This document shows, one piece after another, positions 22,115 to 49,900 of a stretch of 64,000 nt of DNA (the first letter of the stretch is position 1; each line of letters starts with the position of its first letter). The stretch lies in contig NC_054756.1 of NCBI RefSeq assembly GCF_018143015.1, forward strand, positions 23,415,440 to 23,479,439, in the 5' to 3' direction. The notes beneath the pieces were generated by a model, which was not told the origin of the DNA, searched no databases, and saw only the letters and a list, made by a program, of their open reading frames with translations. The position numbers were made by a program, and so were the translations under genes. This DNA is from Lytechinus variegatus (lineage: Eukaryota > Echinodermata > Echinoidea > Temnopleuroida > Toxopneustidae).

Positions 22115-22962
22115 GGCCCGTTTTGAAAGTCCATTTTTGATGCACGTGTACACGGCGTGTTTTTCGGTCGTGTACACGTGTACACGTTGTAAACACTGTG
22201 AGAGCGAGTTCTGTTTTCATGTCGACACGGACCCGCATCAACATGTCATAAAAAAGGGGTCTATATAGCCTAAGTCACAGTTTTAAAGCTTACCTGATAA
22301 GTTTGAAGTTACAATCCACAAAAATTGGTGTAAATTAAAAGTTTACTTGGCTTAGCAGCGCATTAAATTAATAAAGAATGCAAAAGAAAATCAGTGCAGG
22401 GCCCTAGCTAGCGCCGACGCCCGTTGGATGCGCATTTTGTATACTGTACCGTACATGCATGCACAGATCGCTGCAGAATAAGTGTAACTGAAGTTATCGA
22501 TTGATTTTCATTATTATGTTGCCAATTTGAAGAGCGTTTGTTTGTAGGCTTGTAGCACATGTGTGCGAGCGTATAACACGTAAGTTGAAGCGATGATCGC
22601 TATCGCAATTGGTGATTCTCAAATTGACTCTGAGTGTGATTGAGCAACGCTTCCGAGCTTTCGAGACCGGAGCAGACCCATTTCGTGGACTTACAAAAAC
22701 GTGAGTCTCCAGAAAGAATGTGGATTAAATTGGCGATTTTGGAAGTGAACTCACTCTGGATTAATTGAAATATATTGACATATTAGTATTTAAAACATGT
22801 GCAGTGTCTGAGAACTAAGATTTAATGTGAGGCTGTGAGCTTGTTCACTGACTTTGTAGCCCCATGCAAGCTTTATGCAGACGCTACCGTGTACACGGTG
22901 ATGGAATTTAGTACACGTGCACTGACTTGACCGTGCGTGTACACGTGTACCCGAAACGGGCC
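22115..22962. mobile_element. Fold-back element, 848 bp, with ACACGTGTAC-rich ends
   Basis: GGCCCG..CGGGCC ends are flanked by TA. Each end carries repeated ACACGTGTACACG palindromes, which contain CACGTG (22141-22190 and 22890-22952). The central part is not repeated. It is non-coding. Confidence 0.75.
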
Positions 22963-22975
22963 TAATCAGAACCCA

Positions 22976-23148
22976 GGGGGCAGTTTCATAAAGCTGTTCG
23001 TAAGTTAAGAGCGACTTTAAGAACGACTGGTGGACCTTTCTAACACGTTAATCCATCACCAATGAATATACCCTTCACAAGAAGAAAGGATCACCAGTCG
23101 TTCTTAAAGTCGCTCTTAACTTACGAACAGCTTTGTGAAACACCCACC
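22976..23148. mobile_element. Palindromic MITE (GTTTCATAAAGCTGTTCG arms)
   Basis: The arm AAAGCTGTTCGTAAGTTAAG...AAGAACGACTGGTG at the left is mirrored at 23090-23137, with a loop of about 45 bases. The ends have the GGGGGCAGTTTCATAAAG style common to the MITEs of this window. Confidence 0.85.
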
Positions 23149-23840
23149 AGGTTTTGCATTTGTGGGGCTGTTTCATCAAGTAATATAGATTTTCAAATCA
23201 ATTTTAGGATTGTGGAAACGGCCCTAAGAGGATTCAAATCATGTTTTAAAAATTTATGACAGATGGAGAAAAAATGGACACCTAATTTTATATGTACTTG
23301 GTATAATCAATGATCGATATTACATCTTGCAGGGGTTTTATCAATTTAAATAGATTAAACAATTTACTTTTAAATTGATGAAACTCAATCGTTGGCTCAA
23401 AAATTGAGTAAACATAGCCATACAAGGGTTGTGATTTTGCACATACATGTACAGTGAAACCTGGGTTAGTGATTAACTGTACAGAAAGACCAATAAATTC
23501 TATTTTCCTTAAATTATATTCCCGACTGAAACACATATTCCAGGAACTTGTTCATAGACACCACCAGGATCCAGCTTCAAAAAGACATGTTATAACAAAT
23601 GCACATTATCTCTAACAAGTTTGCTATCAGCGAATCACATTGCAGATTTCAGTAGCTTATAACTGTAATTGCATATTTGCTTTAACAACAAGTTTAATGA
23701 AACAGGCCCCTGCTCACACAACAGCTTTTCATTCGGGTGGTTTTCACAGACGGGTTGAACTGCATCACAGATAAAGAATGGGCTTTGTTGAACGTGGGAC
23801 AGGGAAGGACGTAGAAATACACAATATAGCATGTTCATCT

Positions 23841-39972
<16,132 letters not shown>

Positions 39973-40140
39973 TCTGGAAATTCTGCCGGAACGGTAGCAC
40001 TTTCAAATTCTTTCAACGTGCACTCGATCGAATGAGTTAACAAAATGCATTGAACTTTGACATCGACGTCATCATACATGTAGTTTGCAAGCGATTAACG
40101 CTAGCCGAGCTCGCGAACGTGTGCTAGAGCCTAGAGAGGG
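39973..40140 (-). promoter_or_regulatory. Presumed USP14 promoter and 5' untranslated region
   Basis: This is the sequence immediately upstream of the USP14 start codon. It holds a CGACGTCATC half-CRE at about 40064-40073 and a GC-richer patch (GCTAGCCGAGCTCGCGAACG) at about 40100. There is no TATA box at a convincing place. The assignment rests on position only. Confidence 0.3.
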
Positions 40141-43100
40141 GGCCTTTCTGCATGAAATGATTTCCAATGTCTTGCAAATTCATGCAATTTATTATCAGTC
40201 TAGTGTTCAAATTGTTTTTCTAATGGACTGATGTGAGATGAAATAGAATAAGAGCCCCAGATAAAAGATGAAACAAGGTCAGAAAACATCTACAAAAAAA
40301 AAATATTAAATTCCGAAAAAAACTGAAGGAATGATCTGGGTTTATTATCAACCTTTCTCCTAATCCACAGGCATAGATTAATTGCTATTGTTATTTGTAT
40401 CTCAAATTACCCAGGCTAATTCCCTATACCTTTCAAAGTGGACTACCCAAGCTACTTTGAATGATCTTTATATTTTCTCCAGAAATTTCATAAGTTTCCT
40501 TTTGATTATCTTCCACTTATAGTTTCTCTAAAGTTATTTTGCAACCTCAGTATTGCTCTTAGGATCAATCTCCAGCAATACGCATCTTCAGTCCCTGAAT
40601 AATCTGCAACTCCCACTCTGAAGCACCTTTCCTTTAAACTGAAAACACTTTTTTCCCAACCTCCCTCTCGCTCTCTCGATCCCCTTACATAATTATATAA
40701 TATTGGATGGCCTTGAGGTTAATACAAGGAAATATTGGACGAGCTTTGCAAAATATTGGACTCGTCTTCGACTCGTCCAATATTTTGCAAAGCGAGTCCT
40801 ATATTTCCTTGTATTGACCGAAAAATGGGACATCCAGTATTATGATTATTATTCATACAGAGAATTTTAGCAAATAATTTTTAACTTACCCTCCTGCCCT
40901 GAGACTCTGACTCTGCTGTATGATGGGGGGACCTAAAGCTACGCACTTTGTTTTCAAACAATAAAAACTGTCCCAATTTTAATATTTCAACAAATTATAT
41001 TTCACTAATTTGTGGCAAACATTCTAAAGATCATTAACCAAGTAGAAAATATCACAAAACTCACTAATACGAAAATCCCGTCGTGTTTTTCGAAAACCTC
41101 TTAATTTCGCCGCCCGATGTAGAAGGGGTCCTAAAGCTACGCACTCGATTTATCATGCAAAAAAATATCTCCTGTGCCTCAATTTCTAAAATATATTCAA
41201 ATTATTATAGGATAAAATGAAATTAAAGCGAATATAACTCCAAACTTCCTAACAGTTGTTGGTTTTCTCTGCATTTAGAGATTTACTGCAGCCTCTGTAG
41301 AAAAAATTTAATAGGAATTGTTCATCACTCTGCAGTCACAGTTCCACACACATTGCGCATTTGCCATTGAAAACTGCATGCGCGCGCGATGAGTGGTGCG
41401 TACACTTCGGGAATTCCCCTTCTAGTCGTCCAATATTTTAAATATTGTGTCACCTCGGAAAAAATATTAGGCGAGTTCAACAAACTTTTTAAGTGGGTCG
41501 AGTGCACCAACAAAATAATACTTGTATTTGGGCTCTAAAATTGTCTGTATGAATAATAATGGTCTATATGTTCCCGCTCTCTTGATATCTCTCCTGCTAC
41601 CTGCACCATAACCTCTTCCTTCTAAATTCTTCCTTCAATATATAGCTTGGTAACCTTTGCTCTTTTCAATTGATCTCTTTATCAAACCTAGTGAACCATA
41701 CCTTCTCATTATAAAATGTTCACATTCTCAAGAGTCAATATAGAGGTCTAGTTATACCCTTTCTCTGATTAATTCTCTTCATTTTCAAGAAATGTTGGCT
41801 GCCCTATATCGGAACAAAAATGAAAACAAATACAAACCATACAAAAGGCAAATAACTCATTTTCACATACATATCTGTCCTATATATCTCTGTATAACTT
41901 TATTGAAATATTGTGACATTTAGTGTAACTTTTCACGTTCTATGTTGTGCTTGTGTTTAACCTCCTAATGACAATCCTAGCAGGGTCATATTGGTGAAGG
42001 TTTGAGGAAAATCCATTAAAATTAAGTTATGAGAATTTTAATTTTTTCATCTGTGATGTAATAAACGAGTAGCTGTCCCCTATGGCATATAGTATAGAAT
42101 GCATAAATTTCATTTCTTTTAATGGTTTGCAATGAATTATTTTTATTTTATATCTTAGGAGTGGGTGTAAAATCATTTGTGTATTGATATACTAAAGTTA
42201 CAATAAAAAACATTTTCAAATTTCTAATAAAATGACAATTCATCGATTTTTAATTACCATACAATATGTAGAAAAGCTGCTTGCATATGATGGCACAAAT
42301 CAAATCAAAATTCTAATTACTTTTTTATTCATTTATGGATTTTTTCCTCAAATCTTTCACAATATTTTTCTTATTTTTTCTGCTATTTTTACATTAAACC
42401 TTTGGTCAGGGTTAACTTCCCCTTTAAAATCATGGTGACAAAACATTTGCTCCAGCGACATTTTCTCCAGCAACATTTTTTCCGGTCTTAATATCTCAGA
42501 GGGCATAGGGTTCGAGCTAGAATTGTAATAAGGTTTTTTGGTTCAGAATAATTAAAGATAAATATTAGGGTTTCTTCCATTTTGGAACTTAGGATTAATG
42601 TTTGGCTTATTTTCCATTGTAGCAATTGTCGCCAGAGCAAATATCATGGAACCAAAATCAAGTGCAATGGCAATTAATTAAGCATGACAACTTTTGACAT
42701 CTTTGTGAAACACCCCTCATGCTACAGTTGATAGCCGCAAACGTAACTTTGAATACAATGTTTTATAAATTACAAAGTCTTCAAACAACACTTACCTAGA
42801 ATATAGTAATGTGTTTTTATTGTGTTCTTATTAATCTATTCAATCTGTTCGCCAAATACAAAAAAGGAGAAAAACACCATTTTATGAGTAAATATCAATA
42901 TTAATCAAAGATAATTGCACTTGCATATACATATATGATAGACAGTTGTGTATAGAAAGCTGAGCTTTGAGCAATTCACAAGGCTTTGTTGAAATTTTCA
43001 ATAAAATTTGTTTAAATGGGATTCTGTTTTACAGTATAATTATTTCTTTTTCCGATAATATCAATATAATTGTTCATAAAAGTGCAATATTTCAAAATAG

Positions 43101-43268
43101 ATACAAGCTCTTTTAAAATGAATAATATTGTTTCACCTTTGATTATAACTCAGACAACACTAATAATTAACAAGGAACTGGCATTTTCATTCAATCATCC
43201 CCATGATTCCAGCAAGTATAGTTTATTGTTAAAATCAATGCACAATGGCCAATATTTTCAAATAAGAT
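40141..43268. other. Intergenic DNA between USP14 start and RTEL1 end
   Basis: No exon seen. It contains the palindromic element at 40697-40843 and a repeated phrase GGGGGACCTAAAGCTACGCACT (about 40924) / GGGGTCCTAAAGCTACGCACT (about 41126), suggesting a duplicated element piece. Otherwise it is AT-rich single-copy-looking sequence. Confidence 0.45.
40697..40843. mobile_element. Palindromic MITE (ATAATATTGGATG ends)
   Basis: ATAATATTGGATG pairs with CATCCAGTATTAT. The inner arms TACAAGGAAATATTGGACGA and GACTCGTCCAATATTTTGCA pair across a very short loop (CTTCGA). No coding capacity. Confidence 0.8.
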
Positions 43269-43857
43269 TTAAAGGAGAATGAAACCATTGGAACAAGATA
43301 GCTTGTGTGAAAACAGAAAAATCAAAGAAACAGATCAACGAAAGTTTGAGAAAAATCGGACAAATAATGAGAAAGTTATGAGCATTTGAATATTGCGATC
43401 ACTAATGCTATGGAGATAGCAAATTGGCAATGCGACAAAGATGTGTGATGTCACTTGTGAACAACTCTCCCCATTACTTTAGTATATATTTCACTTGAAT
43501 TGCCTCTTTTATCACATCTATCCATAGATCATGTGTCCTTTCTACATGAGGGCATGTAATACATATTTTTTAAGAATACATCATGGATAAAGAGTTTGTA
43601 TCATCATAAGAAAAAGCAAAAAGAGACATTTTGAGGGTATTTTATAGTCCACCAAAGGGAAAGTTGTTCATCAGTGACATCACACATCCTTGTCGCATTG
43701 CCAATGGGAGGATCTCCATAGCATTAGTGATTGCAATCAAATGCTCATAACTTTCTCACTATTTGTCCGATTTTTCTCAAACTTTCTTTATTTTTATTCT
43801 TTGATTTTTCTGTTTCTACACAAGGCTATTTGTTCCAAAGGTTTCATTCCCCTTTAA
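43269..43857. mobile_element. Long fold-back element with TTAA borders, 589 bp
   Basis: TTAA at 43269-43272 and 43854-43857 encloses ends AGGAGAATGAAACC and GGTTTCATTCCCCT. The arms pair for about 190 bases each (GAGAAAAATCGGACAAATAATGAG; TAATGCTATGGAGAT; TGATGTCACTTGTGAACAACT) around a roughly 160-base centre. A similar architecture with the same TTAA border is at 60822-61425. Confidence 0.82.
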
Positions 43858-44027
43858 TTCATACTCTGGTCTAGTTGTGGATAGCCAATTGTGGCACAGA
43901 CCAAGAGCAGTAAAGCTTTCATTTAACACTGAAATCATTCATTACTATATGGTAATAATTACCACAAAAGCTTTCTTCACAATCAAATCATGAAAAAAAT
44001 GTATTGCAAATGATAATACATGTAATA

Positions 44028-44292
44028 GTCAGCTCTTGTATAGCACATTATAAATGACGTCTCTACATGTTTCCAAAGGACTTGGATTTTATTACCCCAG
44101 CTGTAGCTCAAGCAGCTAGCTTTTAGTGCTCAACATTTCAAGGAATAAATTCCTGCCAGGTACCCATTCACCTCACCTGGGTTGAGTGCAGCACAATGTG
44201 GATAAATTTCTTGCTGAAGGAAACTGCACCATGGCTGAGATTTGAACCCACGACCCTCTGTTCCAAAGTCCGGAGACTAATCCACTGGGCCA
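44028..44292 (-). mobile_element. tRNA-derived SINE (family 2), full head
   Basis: The minus-strand head GCCCAGTGGATTAGTCTCCG and B-box GGGTTCAAATCTCAGC are followed by the standard body and a tail (CTTGTATAGCACATTATAAATG complement). Confidence 0.83.
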
Positions 44293-44684
44293 ATTTTAAG
44301 GATTACAATCTGAATAAACTTTGATATTATGGCTTCACATAATTTTAGCAGAGTCAGATAATGGCCTAGCCTAAACTGAGGTCCTGAATATTGGCCAGTG
44401 TGTCTCCCCCCCCCCCCCAAGTCTATTACACATGCCACATCCAAATTTTTTTAAATGAGAGATGGAAAATTCATTCTGAAAGTAGCAAAGTTCATTCAGT
44501 TGTAAAAAAAATAACAATAATAAACTAGAAAATGTGTTTTATATCATTTCTTTCTTTGCACTTGCATGCATCTTGGAGCATAGCACCCTTGTTTTACTAG
44601 GCAGTACCTTTGCAAAGAAATATATTTCTTCATCAGTTAATACCCGTCTAACACCACTTCATACTGAACTTCCCACCTACAGAA

Positions 44685-44830
44685 GGGGTGAGGGTGTTCC
44701 ATGAAGACTTTTGTCAGTTATTTTTCACAGACAGATGTTATAAGCTACTGGAAATCCTTGAATCTAATTGGCTGAAAGTAAATTTAGTCAGTGAAAATCA
44801 ATGACTATACTCTTCATGAAACATGCCCCC
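44685..44830. mobile_element. MITE (GTGTTCCATGAAG ends)
   Basis: GGGTGTTCCATGAAGACTTTTGTCAGT pairs loosely with AGTGAAAATCAATGACTATACTCTTCATGAAACA, with centre AATCTAATTGGCTG. Relatives are at about 16100-16275, 20899-21000 and the extreme right edge (63950-64000). Confidence 0.65.
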
Positions 44831-45188
44831 AAATCTCCTTTAGTCAAGGCCAGGTTCACCCAAGCAACAAGTTGATTTGATTGAAAATTGAAAAAATTAC
44901 TGAGGTAAACTGTTGAAAATACCATCAAACTCAGATGCGAAACAAGGAGATTGTGACATTTCAAAGTTATGTTGATATGTGACTGAGGGAGTTGTCTTCC
45001 AACACACAGTCACTTATTCTTTTGTATTTCATTGTATGAAACATTAAATTTCTAATATTTTGTCGATTTGATAGTAAAGAAGGTCTTGATTGTATCATTA
45101 CAACAATTTTGTCATGATCCATGGCCGAAAAAAAATCCCATTACTTCATATTGAATTTACACAAAAGAAACAGTGGGGTATTATATCT

Positions 45189-45336
45189 GGGGCCCGTTGC
45201 AGAAGGAGTTGCCATCAAACGCAACTAAAAAAAATCTTGCGCAACTCAATTTTCAGCCAATGAAGCACCAGCATTCGGGACATGCGCTTGATATTTTGAC
45301 TTGCGTTTAAACGCAACTCTTTCTGCAACAGGCCCC
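45189..45336. mobile_element. MITE family B, copy 2
   Basis: GGGGCCCGTTGCAGAAGGAG opens it and CTCTTTCTGCAACAGGCCCC closes it. It is complete and collinear with 24974-25120. Confidence 0.85.
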
Positions 45337-45604
45337 AGTTCATTCAGTTGCCTCATTTTCAAACCATCCATTTGGTGCATAAGACTGCTTTGTAAATTTT
45401 AGTGATGCTTCAACATACTAACAAATATTTTTTAAAATTTTCAATCAGATATGGATGGAATTGTAAGTATTACGGTTGTAAAATTGAGTGATACTTCCAA
45501 TATGCTAAAATTCTTATCTTAAATTCATTTTTATGACATGTTCAGTGCTATGGTTATTGAGTTTTCTCTTTCTATTCAAATCAATTTGTTGCTGGGATGG
45601 CCCT

Positions 45605-45864
45605 GGGCCCCGTCTTACCAAGAGTAACAATTAATCAAATCAATCGTAACTCTATCAGTGTCATAATCTTTTCTACAGGAAATTTGTACAATGTCCTTTG
45701 TAAACAAAGAGAAGCACAGCAAATTTTCAAGAAAACAATGAATGCATGAATATACATCATAGAAAATTTTTTGAACAAACATGCATAATAGATGTTGATG
45801 TTGCTGGCCATCCATAGTTGACATTGATCGGATCAATCGCAACTCTTTGCAAGATGAGGCACAG
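45605..45864. mobile_element. MITE family C, copy 3
   Basis: GGGCCCCGTCTTACCAAGAG opens it and CAATCGCAACTCTTTGCAAGATGAGGC closes it. It is full length. It lies just 3' of the RTEL1 minisatellite. Confidence 0.8.
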
Positions 45865-45899
45865 GCCTCCAAGTGCCATGCATCCTGTTGACCATGAAC

Positions 45900-46900
45900 T
45901 TGCAATTCCTGTTCATTACACTTCATCATCTCTGCACCTTGAAAACAACATCAAGCAGGCACATGACACCCTTATTCAGTACGACGAAACCTTGACTAAG
46001 AAATGCAATAGCAGCTTCCTTCAACAACTTCTGCATATTCAGTCTATGACAAGGCACCCTCATTACGGTGCATGGTACCTCCGCTCTATTTCTTAATACC
46101 CTAGCTGAGTTATACTCATTGTCCATGTCAGCTATCTTCAGTGGCTTCTCTACCTTCAGTTCATGGCGTGGCACCTTCATTAAAGTATGTTGTATCTTTA
46201 TTCAATTTGGTAATACTTTTGCCAAACCAAGATCTCCATGTGAGCTACCTTTAAGGGATTCTGCACCTTGATTCTGTGATCCAATACCATCCTGGATATA
46301 TATGGTTCCCTTGTTCAATTTGGTGATACCATCTGTAAAGCTTGATGTTAGCTGCCTTCAATGGTTCTTAACCTTCAGTTAATAGTGGGACACCTTCATT
46401 AAGGTGTATGGTGCCCTTGCTCAAATTTGTTTTACCTCAGCTAAGACAAATCAACTAGACGTCAGCTGCCTTATGAGATCTTCGCACCTTCAATCCACCT
46501 TCTGAACCTTCAATCCACAAAATGCACCTTCAATTAGGTGCATGGTGCCCTTGTTCCGAGTCGCAACACCTTTGCTATGGCAAATCAAATAGAGTCAAGC
46601 TACCTTCTAAATTCTCATTTGCCCTCAGTCCAAACTGTGGCACCTTTATTGAAGAGCATGGTACCCTTAATGAAATGGTCGCCACCAACATTCAGGTCTA
46701 TACTCTCGCTGAGGTGGGATGTGCTGTCCAGATGTCAGCTCCCTTTTAAGTTCTCTGCACCTTCAGTCCACAGTGAAGCACCTTCATTCAGGTGTACGGT
46801 ACCCTTGTTCAAGTGGTCGGCACCACCATTGAGTAGGTCTGCACCCTTACTGAGATGGGATGAGCTGCTGAGATGACTAGTGGTTGCGATGCTGGAGGCA
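45900..46900 (-). repeat. Degenerate minisatellite spanning the RTEL1 stop codon
   Basis: Units of about 95-150 bases share the plus-strand text GGCACCTTCATTMAGGTGYATGGTRCCCTTGTTCAA. They recur at about 46055, 46170, 46270, 46395, 46525, 46640 and 46778, with a weaker one near 45965. The rightmost unit lies inside the last RTEL1 coding exon, where it encodes [13 protein letters not shown]-like text; the rest fall 3' of the stop. TTTATT at 46645-46650 (AATAAA on the transcript strand, about 85 bases after the stop) is a possible poly(A) signal within a unit. Confidence 0.8.
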
Positions 46901-49900
46901 CTTCCTAAGCCAGAGCAGTGTCTTTTCGCTGCTTCACCAACCGTGTTCTGCTCCATGTTCCTTTTGGCTGCTACGGGAAAAGAACAAAAAGATGCAGCAA
47001 AATTAATGAAAAGGAGAATGATTTGGCAATCTCATGATGATGAAGAAGAAATGATTTCTTTGTAATTCTTTGCAAAGGTACCATTGGATATTTTTGAAGT
47101 TCCATATGGTTGTGTAAAAAATATTATGTATACTAACTAGGTAATACCCTTTCTATATCTTAATGCAGTGTTTTCCACTCAAATTGTCAATCAAATCTCA
47201 AAGGATTGCATAAAGCAGTGAATAACCAGCACAGCTAAAGCAGTGAATATTCATTTTCAACTCTCAAGATAAAACAGTTACTATTTCCTTCATCACTTTT
47301 CAATAATTTAACTCGATAACCTGAGTCTTTTATTACTACCATAAAGCACATACCTTGAGGTTTCTGTGCCTTATCTTCAGCATCATCGGTCTTTTTCTTT
47401 TCTATGCTGTCCTCGGGTCTGTAGCCGCATCCCTCGCCTGTAATCTCTTTGCAGAGCTGATCAAACCGCTTCTTGTGGCAAGGGCGTACAAAGCTATAGA
47501 ACTCTACAAAGTTAGGAGACAGGAGAATATAGAAGTACATCACCAACACCATACAACTAATCCACTAGACATTTGAAAGCTTCACCATCAGCAAATCAAT
47601 TTGAATGTTTTCAGTATCTTTAACCTGTTATTGCAAATTTCTCATTTGAACAACTTTTATGAAATGGGGTCCAGCTAATGTTAGCATAGAGTTTGGGCAA
47701 ATATAGCTGTAAAATATATTTCTGACATTCCAAATTAATATTAACACAGTGACAGTTTCATCATTTTTAATGATTAATTTGTAGTGAAAATGTAATTTGA
47801 CAATAAAAATAAGATATATTGCCCTCTCTTAGCATTGTCATTCCTTAATATAAAGAGCCCTCCAAACACTATATCATACTGTGATTACTCTTTATCATAA
47901 AGCTTAAGCTATGATCGTACCCCAAAGATTTTGTCCCATTCTATATTTGAGGCATGGATTTTTATACCAAATAAAAATATATATATTTCCTTTCTTTGTA
48001 AAAAAAATTATATATATTGCACAAGTATAAACTCATGTTAGTTGCGATGCGGACATCTCAGGTATACACAATGCTATGCAAAAGCACTCTGCGCAAGAGC
48101 CTCATGCTTGCCGCACATTGTAAATAGTGCGCTGCATCACTGCTAAACACTCAAAACTGAGCATCATTTGTTGTATCATTGCATCATAAGTATAGCACAC
48201 GTATCCACCTTGCTAGGTGCTCAAGGCGCTCCAATATTACCCCGGCTAAGCTGGTCTACCGATACTGGTGCGCACAGCTTTTTGAGGAATAACTTCCTGG
48301 CAGTACCCATTTACCTCATCTGGGTCGAGTGCAGCAAAGTGTGGATAAATTTCTTGCTGAAGGAAAACACGCCATGGCTAGGATTCGAACCCACAACCCT
48401 CTGTTTGAAAGGCGAGAGTCAGAACCACTACACCACAATGCACCCACAAAAAAAACAAGGCCCTGAAACAATCATACTTACTCCTGAAGAGATGGTATTT
48501 GGTGGGATCTTCGGTGAAGAGATCAGCTAGACCAGCTATCATCAGACCAAAGTCATTGTCCTATATCAAAGTGATCAACCAAAAACAAACAAGTCACATT
48601 AACCCTTTGCGCGCTGATGTTGCATTCTTGCACATTCGTACAATTAAATTAAACAATCGTAATAATCAGTTTGAAATATCATACAAGAAAAATGTAGGGA
48701 AAATATAGACATGTATTTCCACTGAACAAAAAAAAGATATGTACACATGTATCATTGGGAACATCATAGGATAAGTACATGTATTATAACACACTTTCAT
48801 GAAAAAATACATGTAATATTGAATTAATTCCAACATTACTCAATTACAATATCACTTTCTGTTCAAGCAGTACGAGTGAGTGACTTCAATTTAAATTTTT
48901 CGCAAATAATTGATTGTGAGTACAAAATCGGAAAATTGCATAAAAAAACAGACATACTGAAGCTTTTCAACATGCAATATCAGAGCAAAATCGCATGAAT
49001 AAATAGAACACTAGAACAATATATAATAGAACCGGAAATCGTAAAAATTTTACCTTTTTATACGACTGCATTACATTTGAGAATGCTTTGTAGCTCTCTT
49101 TACTCAGTCTCTTTTTCACCTAAAAATGCAAAACACAGGATAATATTTATTTAATATCATACAATTGTTTATATATCAACTGCTACATGAATAAATTACT
49201 GTCCAATGCAAGAAATATGCTGCAGGAAAAATTAATGTCAATAATGCTGAGAACAATAAATTGAAAATATGATTGTAGGGTAATTCCATCCAAGCAGTAC
49301 ATATCGCATTCTCATTTATTACCAGCATTAACATCATGATGATCTGACGATAATGATGACAATGATGGTGATGATGATGGTGGTGATGGTGATGATGATT
49401 AAGGTGATGATGATGATTAAGATGATGATGATAATGATTCCTTAAAATTACTGAACACTTGAAGCAGTAATATAAGCTAAAGCAGGGTGAATAGTTGCTT
49501 CTGTATCCTCTGGAAAAAGTGCTATATAAATCCATCCACAGTATTATTATTGACATTGTTATTATCATTTCAGAACTACAGATTACTAAAATCATCCATA
49601 ATGTCTAAACTACAGTTACATTGATCAAATCTATACATAAAACAATACAATAAATACAATACATAAGATATATATAGCGCACTTTCCATCTTGATTAGAT
49701 GCTCAAGGCACTTCAGAGCAGAACAACAAAAACTAATTACATATTCATGTAATACATGTCTGAACAATAAGTCAATGTCTATGAAAAAACACTTTTATAC
49801 AGGTAAGTTTTCAGGTTTCCCTTGAAGGTGGTCGCTGAAGTCTGGGTATTCAAACTCTGTGGGAGAGAATTCCACAGGCTAGGTCCTGCATGAGCAAAGG

